Shown here: piece by piece, positions 1 to 5,178 of the stretch
Layout: every line of letters begins with the position of its first letter
How positions within the stretch are numbered: the stretch's first letter is position 1
Assembly (NCBI GenBank): GCA_023423215.1
Contig: JAFAFZ010000448.1
Location: 1-13,212, forward strand
DNA length: 13,212 bases
Direction: 5' to 3'
Source of the DNA: Actinomycetes bacterium
GTDB lineage: Bacteria; Actinomycetota; Acidimicrobiia; Acidimicrobiales; Microtrichaceae
Made by a program: the position numbers and the translations under genes
The notes under the pieces: generated by a model
Told to the model about the DNA's origin: nothing
Seen by the model: the letters and a program-made list of their open reading frames with translations, nothing else
Database searches by the model: none

Positions 1-236
1 CGCACCCCCCCCCCCCCCCCCCCCCCGGGCGCCCCCCCCCCCCCCCCCCCCGACTCGTCCGACGACCCACGAGCGAGCAGCTCCTCGATTGCCTGGCGGG
101 GCACGACCACGCGCCGTCCGAGAGTGATCGATGGCAGCTCCCCGCTCCGCACGCAGTCGTAGGCGTGGGCCCGGGAGATCCCGAGGACTCGCGCCGCCTC
201 GGACACTGAGAGCGTGCGTCGTTCCATCTGTTCCAT
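1..236 (-). CDS. Excisionase-type helix-turn-helix protein, 3' end lost in poly-C
   Basis: Small DNA-binding protein of the excisionase/MerR-like HTH_17 class. The readable 62 residues carry the family pattern: LSVSEAARVLGISRAHAYDC (about residues 9-28) is the helix-turn-helix, followed by the SGELPSITLGRRVVVPRQAI wing, and then an EELLARG helix. Start chosen at ATG 234-236, which has AGGGG about 8 bases upstream; ATG 225-227 is a possible alternative. Such proteins are usually 60-75 residues, so the protein should end about where the sequence turns into C homopolymers. The frame then reads only Gly with one Ala-Pro and no stop appears, so the C terminus is not trustworthy. It lies 90 bases downstream of the ubiquitin-like operon on the same strand. 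Within an island it could act as a recombination directionality factor, but no integrase is in view and a plain transcriptional regulator is equally possible. Confidence 0.72.
   Translation of the reverse strand, partial: MEQMERRTLSVSEAARVLGISRAHAYDCVRSGELPSITLGRRVVVPRQAIEELLARGSSDESGGGGGGAPGGGGGGGV
5..51. repeat. Homopolymer tract: C22, GGGCG, C20
   Basis: Bases 5-26 are 22 consecutive C and 32-51 are 20 consecutive C, separated by GGGCG. On the minus strand this is poly-G directly after an otherwise normal gene. Long poly-G at a contig end is a known artefact of two-colour sequencing chemistry, where no signal is called as G. A real G tract cannot be excluded, but artefact is the more likely reading, and it makes the end of the neighbouring HTH gene unreliable. 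Confidence 0.85.
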
Positions 237-326
237 TGGGTAACCCCTGAGACACCAGAGAGCATCTGGGCCATCCAGCGCGCGGGCGTCCTCAGAGCTC
301 CTAAGCGCGCGAGCGCGAGATATCGC

Positions 327-1001
327 TCAGGGTGCAGCGATACGGAACAGGCCAATCGCGACCCAGTGATGCTGACCTTGATCGCTGGCGAACAGGTGAC
401 CACCTGATGTGACGAGCAGCTCGACGGACAGCACATCGCTGCTCACTGATCGTGCGTGATCGTTCAACGTCTGCCGGAGGTCCCTCCGTCGACGGTTCGT
501 CATCGACGAGCGAAAGGTGTGCCACAGCACGGCGAAGTTCTCCACGTTTGGGTAGTCATCCTCCGTTCGTGTCGCGAGCTCGAGCAGCTTGGCAGAGTCG
601 TCCGCAAGCTTCTTCGTCGTCAGCGTTCCCTTTGCGGTCGTGCTGTACATGCCGAATTCGATGCGAGTCTCTCGACCCTCAGTCGCGTTGAACAGCGAGA
701 TGTCTATCGCCGGCGGACGGCCTTGGTCGCCCGTCGGAAAGGGGCGTTCCCATACAGCAGCCTCGCCACGTCGCTCCCAGTAGCGCTGACCCAGTCGGTG
801 GATCGATCCGACAACGTCGGTCTCGTACGCGCTTCTACGCATCGTGCCTGGAAGTATCGGTGGCACTGCGGCGCCGAACTCGAGTGCCCATCGTTCAACG
901 TTGGTCGACTCGATGGCGCCGTACGTCAGCACCATGAGTTCCTCCAACTCGGCCGTCAGTCCTGTCGGCCGTCCACGCGCGGGGTAGTCCCGGAACCTCA
1001 T
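327..1001 (-). CDS. Unrecognised 224-aa protein, last gene of the ubiquitin-like operon
   Basis: I do not recognise this protein. Start ATG 999-1001 has GGGAG 5 bases upstream, and the ATG overlaps the stop of the preceding 42-aa gene (ATGA), implying translational coupling. The frame stays open for 48 codons upstream, but that stretch is Arg-rich and overlaps the small gene in another frame. The protein has no cysteine, so it cannot itself be a thioester-forming E2 or E3. An N-terminal helical part (about 1-80) precedes a central alternating segment: PPAIDISLF (D100), then RIEFGMYS (E115), then a Lys/Asp-rich helix with D134, D135 and K138. That order (D, E, then a D..KL helix) vaguely recalls PD-(D/E)XK nuclease-like folds, but the lysine expected two residues after the glutamate is glycine. 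Nuclease function is therefore only a weak idea. By position it should serve the ubiquitin-like system, perhaps as target, effector or regulator. Confidence 0.78.
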   Translation of the reverse strand: MRFRDYPARGRPTGLTAELEELMVLTYGAIESTNVERWALEFGAAVPPILPGTMRRSAYETDVVGSIHRLGQRYWERRGEAAVWERPFPTGDQGRPPAIDISLFNATEGRETRIEFGMYSTTAKGTLTTKKLADDSAKLLELATRTEDDYPNVENFAVLWHTFRSSMTNRRRRDLRQTLNDHARSVSSDVLSVELLVTSGGHLFASDQGQHHWVAIGLFRIAAP

Positions 1002-1126
1002 CGTTGCTCCCGCCCGCTCCCGTGCGAGCGTCCTCTGTGCGACTGCATGTGGATGCCGGTGATCGTCCCCGCCGGGTCGATGCTCGTGACGACGGTGAAC
1101 TCGATCGGCGTCTCCGGTTGAACCAC
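998..1126 (-). CDS. Small 42-aa protein in the ubiquitin-like operon
   Basis: A short gene supported by its signals rather than by homology. GTG start 1124-1126 is preceded by GAGGAGG at 7 bases, among the best ribosome sites in the window, and its TGA stop overlaps the ATG of the next gene (ATGA). The protein begins VVQPETPIEFTVVTSIDPAG and continues TITGIHMQSHRGRSHGSG before a basic tail. Its first half reads as two short beta-strands around a DPAG turn. There is no cysteine, no membrane segment and no signal peptide. It could be a small partner or regulator of the modification system, or the remnant of a longer gene. The coupling on the downstream side argues that it is translated. It lies 136 bp after the DUF6527-type gene, and I see nothing else in that gap. 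Confidence 0.6.
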   Translation of the reverse strand: MVQPETPIEFTVVTSIDPAGTITGIHMQSHRGRSHGSGREQR

Positions 1127-1131
1127 AAGGC

Positions 1132-1140
1132 GCCCTCCTC
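1132..1140 (-). promoter_or_regulatory. Strong Shine-Dalgarno deciding the 42-aa gene start
   Basis: On the minus strand GAGGAGG lies 7 bases before GTG 1124-1126. It marks internal initiation after the 136-bp gap that follows the DUF6527-type gene, and is the main reason for calling the 42-aa frame real. Confidence 0.6.
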
Positions 1141-1262
1141 TGCACCGCACACTACGGCGCTGGCAAGACGAAGAGTTTGGATCGAGAGCGGCGACAGCTC
1201 ACGACTCAGCGGATCGAGGTGGTGCAGGCACGATGGGGAAGCTGAGGTCGCAGGAGGTGCGG

Positions 1263-1667
1263 TTAGCGACGGAGGAGCTTCGCCACGAATCGGCTGATAC
1301 GGCCTCCGCTCGGCTCGAGCCCGATCTCGACCGGAAGCCCGCCGCGTTCGCGCTCCGCTCGACGTCGGCCCACGGCAATGCGCTGGTCGCTCCACTCACC
1401 TGCCCAGCTGACGCCACCGTTGCGGATCCAGTAGTGGGACCTGCAGGGGAAGCTCCAGTTGCCCACTGAGGGCGACATCGAGACGCTTTCACCGTCGTAG
1501 CTCAACGTCCAGGCGGTAGGCCGTAGGGGAAGCACGACCACGCTGCCGCAGCCGCAGCAGCAAAGGTGCATGGTCGTCGCGAACTCCATCGAGATGTAGA
1601 TGACGCCGTGGTCGAGGTCGGCGGGGATCTCGTCGACGAACTGGTGGCGGAGTCCGCTGACCTTCAC
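1263..1667 (-). CDS. DUF6527-type cysteine-rich protein (134 aa)
   Basis: Resembles the DUF6527 family, a small family of unknown activity that I recall occurring beside Multiubiquitin and ThiF genes. The diagnostic segments are HLCCCGCG (C36, C37, C38, C40), the W-x-L-x-YDGE segment with SPSVGNWSFPC (C75), and SHYWI. The cysteines with nearby His34 and His78 look like a metal (probably zinc) site. Family members often begin close to the H-F-V-x-x-I-P motif, as here (residues 8-15). The GTG start (1665-1667) overlaps the TGA stop of the E1-like gene by 4 bases (GTGA), a typical coupled junction. The frame is open upstream to 1796, but only as an Arg-rich shadow of the E1-like gene. The last 35 residues are basic and look poorly conserved. 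The role is presumably accessory to ubiquitin-like modification, perhaps substrate or conjugate recognition; that is inference. Confidence 0.85.
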   Translation of the reverse strand: MKVSGLRHQFVDEIPADLDHGVIYISMEFATTMHLCCCGCGSVVVLPLRPTAWTLSYDGESVSMSPSVGNWSFPCRSHYWIRNGGVSWAGEWSDQRIAVGRRRAERERGGLPVEIGLEPSGGRISRFVAKLLRR

Positions 1668-2881
1668 GCAGCGTCCTCCTCTCGAACGTCGATGACCTCG
1701 TCGCACTCGTCGTTGGCGACACCGTTGGTGGCCACGTTGAACATGACGCTGTGTGGGTGGTCGGTGTCGGCGTACACGTGGCGGAACTTCTTCCACATGA
1801 TGACGGCGTGGGCAGCGTTCAACATGTTCAGCTCGGCGATCTGGATGTTGGACCGATACTCGCCTTCGGCGCCCGCGTCGATGGTCGGAATGCGTCGCTC
1901 CAGGTGGTCGTGCCGGTCCGGCGTGACGAGCGTGCTGCGGATGAGACCCCTAAGTTGACCGTCGACGACGTCGACGCCCATGCCGACGTCAATGAAGGGG
2001 ATGTCGTGGTGCCGCAGTGCCGCGATGATCGGTGCTTTGGCTGCGGCGTCGTCGATCGCGACGAATGCGAACGAGAGCCCCCTGAGCTGCTCGACGTTGG
2101 TGTCGTCCACCCGGACGGGGTGCGGGATCACACGGCTGTGCATGTTGGAGTACTGCGCAGCGAGGTGGTCGACCTTCGTCGGCCGTTCATTGAGCTGCTC
2201 GAGGGTGGGCGCTCCTGGTGAGCGAAACGCGTTGTGGGTCAAGAAGACGTCAGCGTCGAACAGGTGGATCTCCGGTGCGCGTGTCTTGGCGACGAGGTCC
2301 AAGACGTAGGCGCCGGTGCCTCCGACACCGATGATGCCGACTCGCTCGTCCGAGAGGCGCTCGTTCACCGAATCGATTCCAGCTCGAGACGACGCGGTGT
2401 CCAGATACCTGAAGGGGGTGGCGTCCGTGTCATCGGCTTCGACGGGGCGGAAGCGGCGCGGTGTCGCCGAGGAGTCGATGGCGACCGCAGGTCCAGCAAT
2501 GTGCCCGACGTAGGTGATGACCTTGTGGTGGTAGTCGGTGTAGGCGCCCGCGGTTGGCTTGGCCGAGAAGTAGGCCGACGCCATGATCCCGTCGCCGAGG
2601 TCGGCGGGGTTGGTGTTGTTGATGATGTTGTCGAGCTGCGCGCCTGTGATCGTGCATGGCACGAGTCCGACCCAGTAGGCGGTGTGATCCCCGGGCCTGG
2701 TGGTTCGATCGCCTGCGAGGTTCAGGGCCATCACGAGGGCACCGTCGTCGTGGACGGTGCCCTCGCTGTCGACATACGGGATGTCGTCGATGACCAGGTG
2801 GCCGCCGGCGATGCGCACAGTGAACCCTTCATCGCGCAGCAGCGCGAGGTCGGGGCTATGAGCGATCGGTGGCGGTGACAT
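1664..2881 (-). CDS. E2-like/E1-like fusion (DUF6791-ThiF type adenylyltransferase), 405 aa
   Basis: Predicted to adenylate the C terminus of the ubiquitin-like partner, as ThiF/MoeB/E1 enzymes do. Residues about 10-160 match the N-terminal domain I know as DUF6791, suspected to be E2-like (YWVGLVPC with C76; YHHKVITYVGHIAGPA at 117-132). Residues about 165-400 are the E1-like Rossmann domain. It has GIIGVGGTGAYVLD (nucleotide loop G185-G190), FDADVF (D209, D211), N217-A-F-R220 in place of the usual N-L-x-R, K236, and AIDDAA (D277, D278), then IPFIDVG. The usual E1 catalytic cysteine and the paired CxxC zinc motifs are absent; the only other cysteine is C393 near the end. ATG 2879-2881 has GAGG 4 bases upstream and overlaps the ubiquitin-like gene by 26 bases. 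Its stop overlaps the next start (GTGA). Confidence 0.9.
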   Translation of the reverse strand: MSPPPIAHSPDLALLRDEGFTVRIAGGHLVIDDIPYVDSEGTVHDDGALVMALNLAGDRTTRPGDHTAYWVGLVPCTITGAQLDNIINNTNPADLGDGIMASAYFSAKPTAGAYTDYHHKVITYVGHIAGPAVAIDSSATPRRFRPVEADDTDATPFRYLDTASSRAGIDSVNERLSDERVGIIGVGGTGAYVLDLVAKTRAPEIHLFDADVFLTHNAFRSPGAPTLEQLNERPTKVDHLAAQYSNMHSRVIPHPVRVDDTNVEQLRGLSFAFVAIDDAAAKAPIIAALRHHDIPFIDVGMGVDVVDGQLRGLIRSTLVTPDRHDHLERRIPTIDAGAEGEYRSNIQIAELNMLNAAHAVIMWKKFRHVYADTDHPHSVMFNVATNGVANDECDEVIDVREEDAA

Positions 2882-3137
2882 CGAACCTCATCCCGTCCTT
2901 GACCTTGACGCTCTGCCCTTCGACAAGCGTGCCGCCGGCGTTGCCGTGGCCGCGCTCCCACATGACCGAGAACGCCACGTTCCCGCCGGGCGGGGTCGTG
3001 GGGTAGGCGATCAGGACGACCTCGTCGAAGGTGATCTCGTCCTTCTTCTCGACCACGTGCGGCCGGGTGTTCACGAAGATCGTCACGGTCTTGGGGACCT
3101 TCGGCCTCGCTCGTTCGGATGCTGCGGTGTCACTCAT
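2856..3137 (-). CDS. Ubiquitin-like protein with one Multiubiquitin-type beta-grasp domain (93 aa)
   Basis: The likely modifier of the operon. After a charged 15-residue N-terminal tail the sequence follows the Multiubiquitin pattern: KTVTIFVNTRPHVVEKKDEI (16-35), the TFDEVVLIAYP helix region, then FSVMWERGHGNAGG (56-69), TLVEGQSVKVKDGM (70-83) and a final RFDVTATDRS. Proteins of this family often hold two or more tandem copies; here there is only one. There is no C-terminal di-glycine: the protein ends TDRS, with no longer tail to trim in this reading. Start ATG 3135-3137 follows GGAAGG at 6 bases. The frame extends upstream to 3200, but that part crosses the intergenic palindrome. It is the first gene of the operon. 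The family match is clear; whether it is really conjugated, and through which residue, is unknown. Confidence 0.88.
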   Translation of the reverse strand: MSDTAASERARPKVPKTVTIFVNTRPHVVEKKDEITFDEVVLIAYPTTPPGGNVAFSVMWERGHGNAGGTLVEGQSVKVKDGMRFDVTATDRS

Positions 3138-3175
3138 GTCGTGTCCTTCCCCGACCCTGCTGGTCGATGGGTGCA

Positions 3176-3206
3176 ATTCTGATGCACCGACGTGGTGCAT
3201 CAGAAT
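3176..3206. promoter_or_regulatory. Perfect 13-bp inverted repeat between divergent units; candidate operator
   Basis: ATTCTGATGCACC (3176-3188), spacer GACGT (3189-3193) and GGTGCATCAGAAT (3194-3206) form a perfect inverted repeat. It lies 38 bp upstream of the ubiquitin-like start and 74 bp upstream of the toxin start, in the 143-bp divergent intergenic region. Such a palindrome upstream of a HigBA-type pair is typical of the antitoxin operator, which would make it autoregulatory. It is placed so that the same protein could also block the ubiquitin-like operon. I cannot assign convincing -35/-10 boxes on either strand. Confidence 0.6.
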
Positions 3207-3280
3207 CAGCGTACCACGTCAGCCGGCTGAGTCTGACTACTGTGAACCGGACTGGTGTAGAAATTCCACGACAGGTCGAC

Positions 3281-3595
3281 ATGGTGCTCCTTCAGTTCGA
3301 GAACGCGGCAGTGTGGCGAAACTGCTGCGACCTGGCGCACATGCGCGACCGTTTCGGGCCGGACGCCGCGTCGAAGATCTCGCTGCGCCTTCAGCAGCTC
3401 GAGGCGATCGCCGCGGTGGAGGACCTTGAGTTCCTCCCTTTCCACTCCCGCCCTGTGGGCGGGGGCTTTGAGGTGTCTGTGACCGACACCGTGTCCTTGT
3501 TGTTCGAACCAGCTCAGTCCGAACCCGGAGCCCACTCCATGTTGACGATCAAGATTTTGAAGGTGCTCACATCCGCCACGATGGAGACACCGTGA
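3281..3595 (+). CDS. higB: HigB-like RelE/ParE-superfamily toxin (104 aa)
   Basis: Probable type II toxin, an mRNA-cleaving ribosome-dependent RNase if it behaves like characterised HigB/RelE proteins. The pattern fits small HigB-like proteins: an N-terminal strand (VLLQFENAAV), a helix pair AHMRDRFGPDAASKISLRLQ (residues 19-38) and QLEAIAAVEDLEFLPFHSRP, then strands FEVSVTDTVSLLFEPA and MLTIKILKVL. Start ATG 3281 is chosen because family members begin a few residues before the first strand, although only a weak AGG (3273-3275) precedes it. The open frame extends back to 3119 through the palindrome. The TGA stop overlaps the GTG start of the antitoxin by 4 bases. The toxin-before-antitoxin order is that of hig modules. 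RNase residues cannot be named with confidence. Confidence 0.82.
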   Translation: MVLLQFENAAVWRNCCDLAHMRDRFGPDAASKISLRLQQLEAIAAVEDLEFLPFHSRPVGGGFEVSVTDTVSLLFEPAQSEPGAHSMLTIKILKVLTSATMETP

Positions 3596-4677
3596 CGGTG
3601 ACTCTCCGCTCCTACGAGCCTGCGGAACTCATCCCGCCGGGACGGACTCTTGCCGAGTGGCTCGAGCACGCAGGCATGACCCAGGCCGATTTCGCAAAGC
3701 GCTCGAGCCTGACTGCGAAACACATCAACCAGGTGGTGAAGGGCACTGTGGGGATCTCCCCAGAGGTAGCGCTCGCCTTCGAGATGGTGACGTCCATCCC
3801 GTCCCGGTACTGGCTGCAGCTGGACGCCAACTTCCAGAGCGCCAAGCAGCGCCTCGTCGAGACCGCTGATCTAGCCGATCACGTAGGCGTGGTTGACCGC
3901 TTTCCCTACGCAGAGTTGGAGCGGCGCGGGGCGGTTCCCGCGGCGAGAACGAAGGTCGACAAGCTACGCGAGTTGCTGCGGTTCTTCGGTGTTGCGGACG
4001 TCCACGCACTAGGTGCCGTGTCGATGCAACCGTCGCTGTACCGGCTGTCGAACGCGTTCGAACCGAGCGACGCAGCGCTTGCCTCCTGGCTGCGACTCGC
4101 CGAACGAGAGGCTGCGACCATCGAGACGGCCCCCTTCGACCTCGTCGCGTGTCGAGAGGTAGTTGGCAAGATGCGGCACCTCAGCACGCTGCGGGGCACT
4201 CAGTGGCTAGAGCCGCTTCGCGAGTTGTCCGCCTCCGTGGGTATCGCCGTCGTCGTCGTGAAAGAGCTTCCGAAGTGCAGGGTGAACGGGGCGACGAGGT
4301 GGCTGTCGCCGGATAAGGCGATGATTGCGATGAGCTTCCGCTATCGCCGTAACGACGTCTTCTGGTTCACGTTCTTCCACGAGCTTGGTCACGTGATCCG
4401 TCACAGCAAGAAGGAGACGTTCATCGACAGCGGCGCGTCGTCGGGAATCGAGAAGAAGCTGGAGCGCGAGGCGGACGCATTCGCGTCCCGGACGCTGATC
4501 CCTCCGGCTGACGCTGCTCGTCTCCCGGGTCTCCGCACGGCGGAGGACGTTGTGGCGTTCGCCGAGGAGATCGGCGTGGCGCCCGGCATCGTCGTAGGGC
4601 GGATGCAGCACGACAACCTCATTCCGCAGAATCGATGGACGTCGATGTTCGACAGATACAAGTTCGCGGATGATTGA
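3592..4677 (+). CDS. higA: HigA-type antitoxin with ImmA/IrrE metallopeptidase domain (361 aa)
   Basis: Two-domain antitoxin. Residues about 10-90 are an XRE-family helix-turn-helix of HigA type: PPGRTLAEWLEHAGMTQADF (16-34), then SLTAKHINQVVKG and ISPEVALAFE. Residues about 180-330 are an ImmA/IrrE-like zinc metallopeptidase: FHELGHVIRH gives H263-E264-x-x-H267, followed by EREADAFASRTLIP (E291-P304) with the third ligand region. Plain HigA is about 100 residues, so this is the long fused form, which is known beside small HigB toxins. The HTH would bind the toxin operon operator and the peptidase could control antitoxin or toxin stability; the latter is inference. The GTG start (3592-3594) overlaps the toxin stop (GTGA) with GGAG 6 bases upstream. 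The gene ends 366 bp before the tRNA fragment. Confidence 0.9.
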   Translation: MTVTLRSYEPAELIPPGRTLAEWLEHAGMTQADFAKRSSLTAKHINQVVKGTVGISPEVALAFEMVTSIPSRYWLQLDANFQSAKQRLVETADLADHVGVVDRFPYAELERRGAVPAARTKVDKLRELLRFFGVADVHALGAVSMQPSLYRLSNAFEPSDAALASWLRLAEREAATIETAPFDLVACREVVGKMRHLSTLRGTQWLEPLRELSASVGIAVVVVKELPKCRVNGATRWLSPDKAMIAMSFRYRRNDVFWFTFFHELGHVIRHSKKETFIDSGASSGIEKKLEREADAFASRTLIPPADAARLPGLRTAEDVVAFAEEIGVAPGIVVGRMQHDNLIPQNRWTSMFDRYKFADD

Positions 4678-4754
4678 CCGAAGCGCTTAAGGACGGCATC
4701 GAGGCCGAGGCTGTGCTCAATCGCCTGGCGTAGGGCCGCATTAGCCTCGACCGA

Positions 4755-4792
4755 CCACGTCCGACGTGGAGGGCCGGGTTGGGGTCGGCCTT
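4755..4792 (+). terminator. Possible hairpin terminator after the toxin-antitoxin pair
   Basis: Two adjacent perfect stems, CCACGT-CCG-ACGTGG (4755-4769) and GGCCG-N9-CGGCC (4772-4790, extendable by one wobble and one A-T pair), lie about 80 bp after the antitoxin stop. There is no T tract, so termination is only a guess. Confidence 0.2.
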
Positions 4793-4916
4793 GGAGCAGC
4801 GCCAAGGGAGCCTGGTCAGCAGCCCAGCCGAGTAGTAGGTGGCAGACAGATCACCCAACGCCGAGTGGCTCGGGAGCCAATCGGCGCCCCAGCGACAGCG
4901 AACGGACGCTCGTCCA

Positions 4917-4938
4917 CCTGCTAATCCCCTGCTAATCC
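4917..4938 (+). repeat. Perfect 11-bp tandem repeat, candidate integrase arm-type sites
   Basis: CCTGCTAATCC occurs twice back to back (4917-4927 and 4928-4938). It sits about 105 bp inside the presumed island end, where lambda-type tyrosine recombinases commonly have paired arm-binding direct repeats. The AT-richer TAAT core stands out from the surrounding GC-rich DNA. The assignment is by position only. Confidence 0.5.
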
Positions 4939-5043
4939 GCGGGGCCGAATCGGGTGGATCCGGCGGCACGGCGTGGACGCGAGACCCTTGGGTTTTGGGG
5001 TTACAGTCGACGCAGCCTCACGGTGTGGACGGTCCAAGGACGC

Positions 5044-5085
5044 CTTGTAAACAGCAGGTCAGGAGTTCGATTCTCCTCTCGGGCT
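5044..5085 (+). other. tRNA-Thr(TGT) 3' fragment, probable attR
   Basis: The stretch reads as a tRNA from the anticodon loop to the discriminator base. Anticodon loop CTTGTAA is at 5044-5050 (anticodon TGT, Thr), 3' anticodon stem ACAGC at 5051-5055, variable bases AGGTC around 5056-5060, and T arm AGGAG-TTCGATT-CTCCT at 5061-5077. The acceptor 3' strand CTCGGGC is at 5078-5084, with discriminator T at 5085 and no encoded CCA. The matching 5' half is missing: no GCTGT stem, D arm or GCCCGAG lies upstream. The break falls exactly at the start of the anticodon loop, a known crossover site of tyrosine integrases. It is therefore read as the displaced end of an island rather than a working tRNA. 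Confidence 0.72.
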
Positions 5086-5178
5086 CTGTTCAGACCCGTC
5101 GGGCAATGAGCTTGGTCCCGCCGCTGCAACCACCTCCGGCGACACTCGGCCTCGGCCACCTGCCGCCCGTCGAGCAGG

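Larger units (their letters stand above)
4678..5043. other. Gene-free island margin between antitoxin and tRNA fragment
   Basis: I find no convincing gene here on either strand. Contents: a tiny plus-strand coding-like stretch just after the antitoxin (TTG at 4673, 18 codons, reading TEALKDGIEAEAVLNRLA, no ribosome site), two short GC hairpins at 4755-4769 and 4772-4790, and an 11-bp tandem repeat at 4917-4938. Together with the tRNA fragment on its right, the stretch is best read as the attachment-site arm of an integrated element. Confidence 0.5.
1..5085. mobile_element. Right end of a putative tRNA-Thr-integrated genomic island (left end outside window)
   Basis: The inference rests on four things seen together. 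A tRNA-Thr(TGT) 3' fragment beginning at the anticodon loop is at 5044-5085. There is an 11-bp tandem repeat about 105 bp inside that point. A small excisionase-like gene is at 1-236. The cargo is typical of accessory DNA (toxin-antitoxin pair, ubiquitin-like operon). In tRNA-targeted integration the intact tRNA is rebuilt at one end and only the 3' part is repeated at the other. Since the tRNA 5' half is absent to the left of the fragment, the element should lie to the left and the chromosome to the right. No integrase gene or intact tRNA is in view, so extent and type (ICE, prophage remnant, other) are open. Confidence 0.5.

Noticed and set aside
456..1121. 221-codon plus-strand open frame opposite the 224-aa gene
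   Set aside because: No ribosome site and a Cys/Arg-rich composition, while the minus-strand frame has a good ribosome site, a coupled start and sensible residue patterns.
1002..1145. 48-codon N-terminal extension of the 224-aa protein
   Set aside because: Arg/His-rich, lacks a better ribosome site, and overlaps the well-signalled 42-aa gene in another frame.
4673..4729. 18-codon plus-strand frame after the antitoxin (TTG start)
   Set aside because: Residue pattern is coding-like (EALKDGIEAEAVLNRLA), but there is no ribosome site and it is too short to judge; it may be a remnant.
4401..4805. 134-codon minus-strand frame overlapping the antitoxin 3' end
   Set aside because: Its first 40 residues look protein-like, but most of it is antisense to the conserved ImmA/IrrE domain.
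4970..5085. Complete functional tRNA gene
   Set aside because: No 5' acceptor strand, D arm or 5' anticodon stem can be paired with the 3' half; only the part from the anticodon loop onwards is present.
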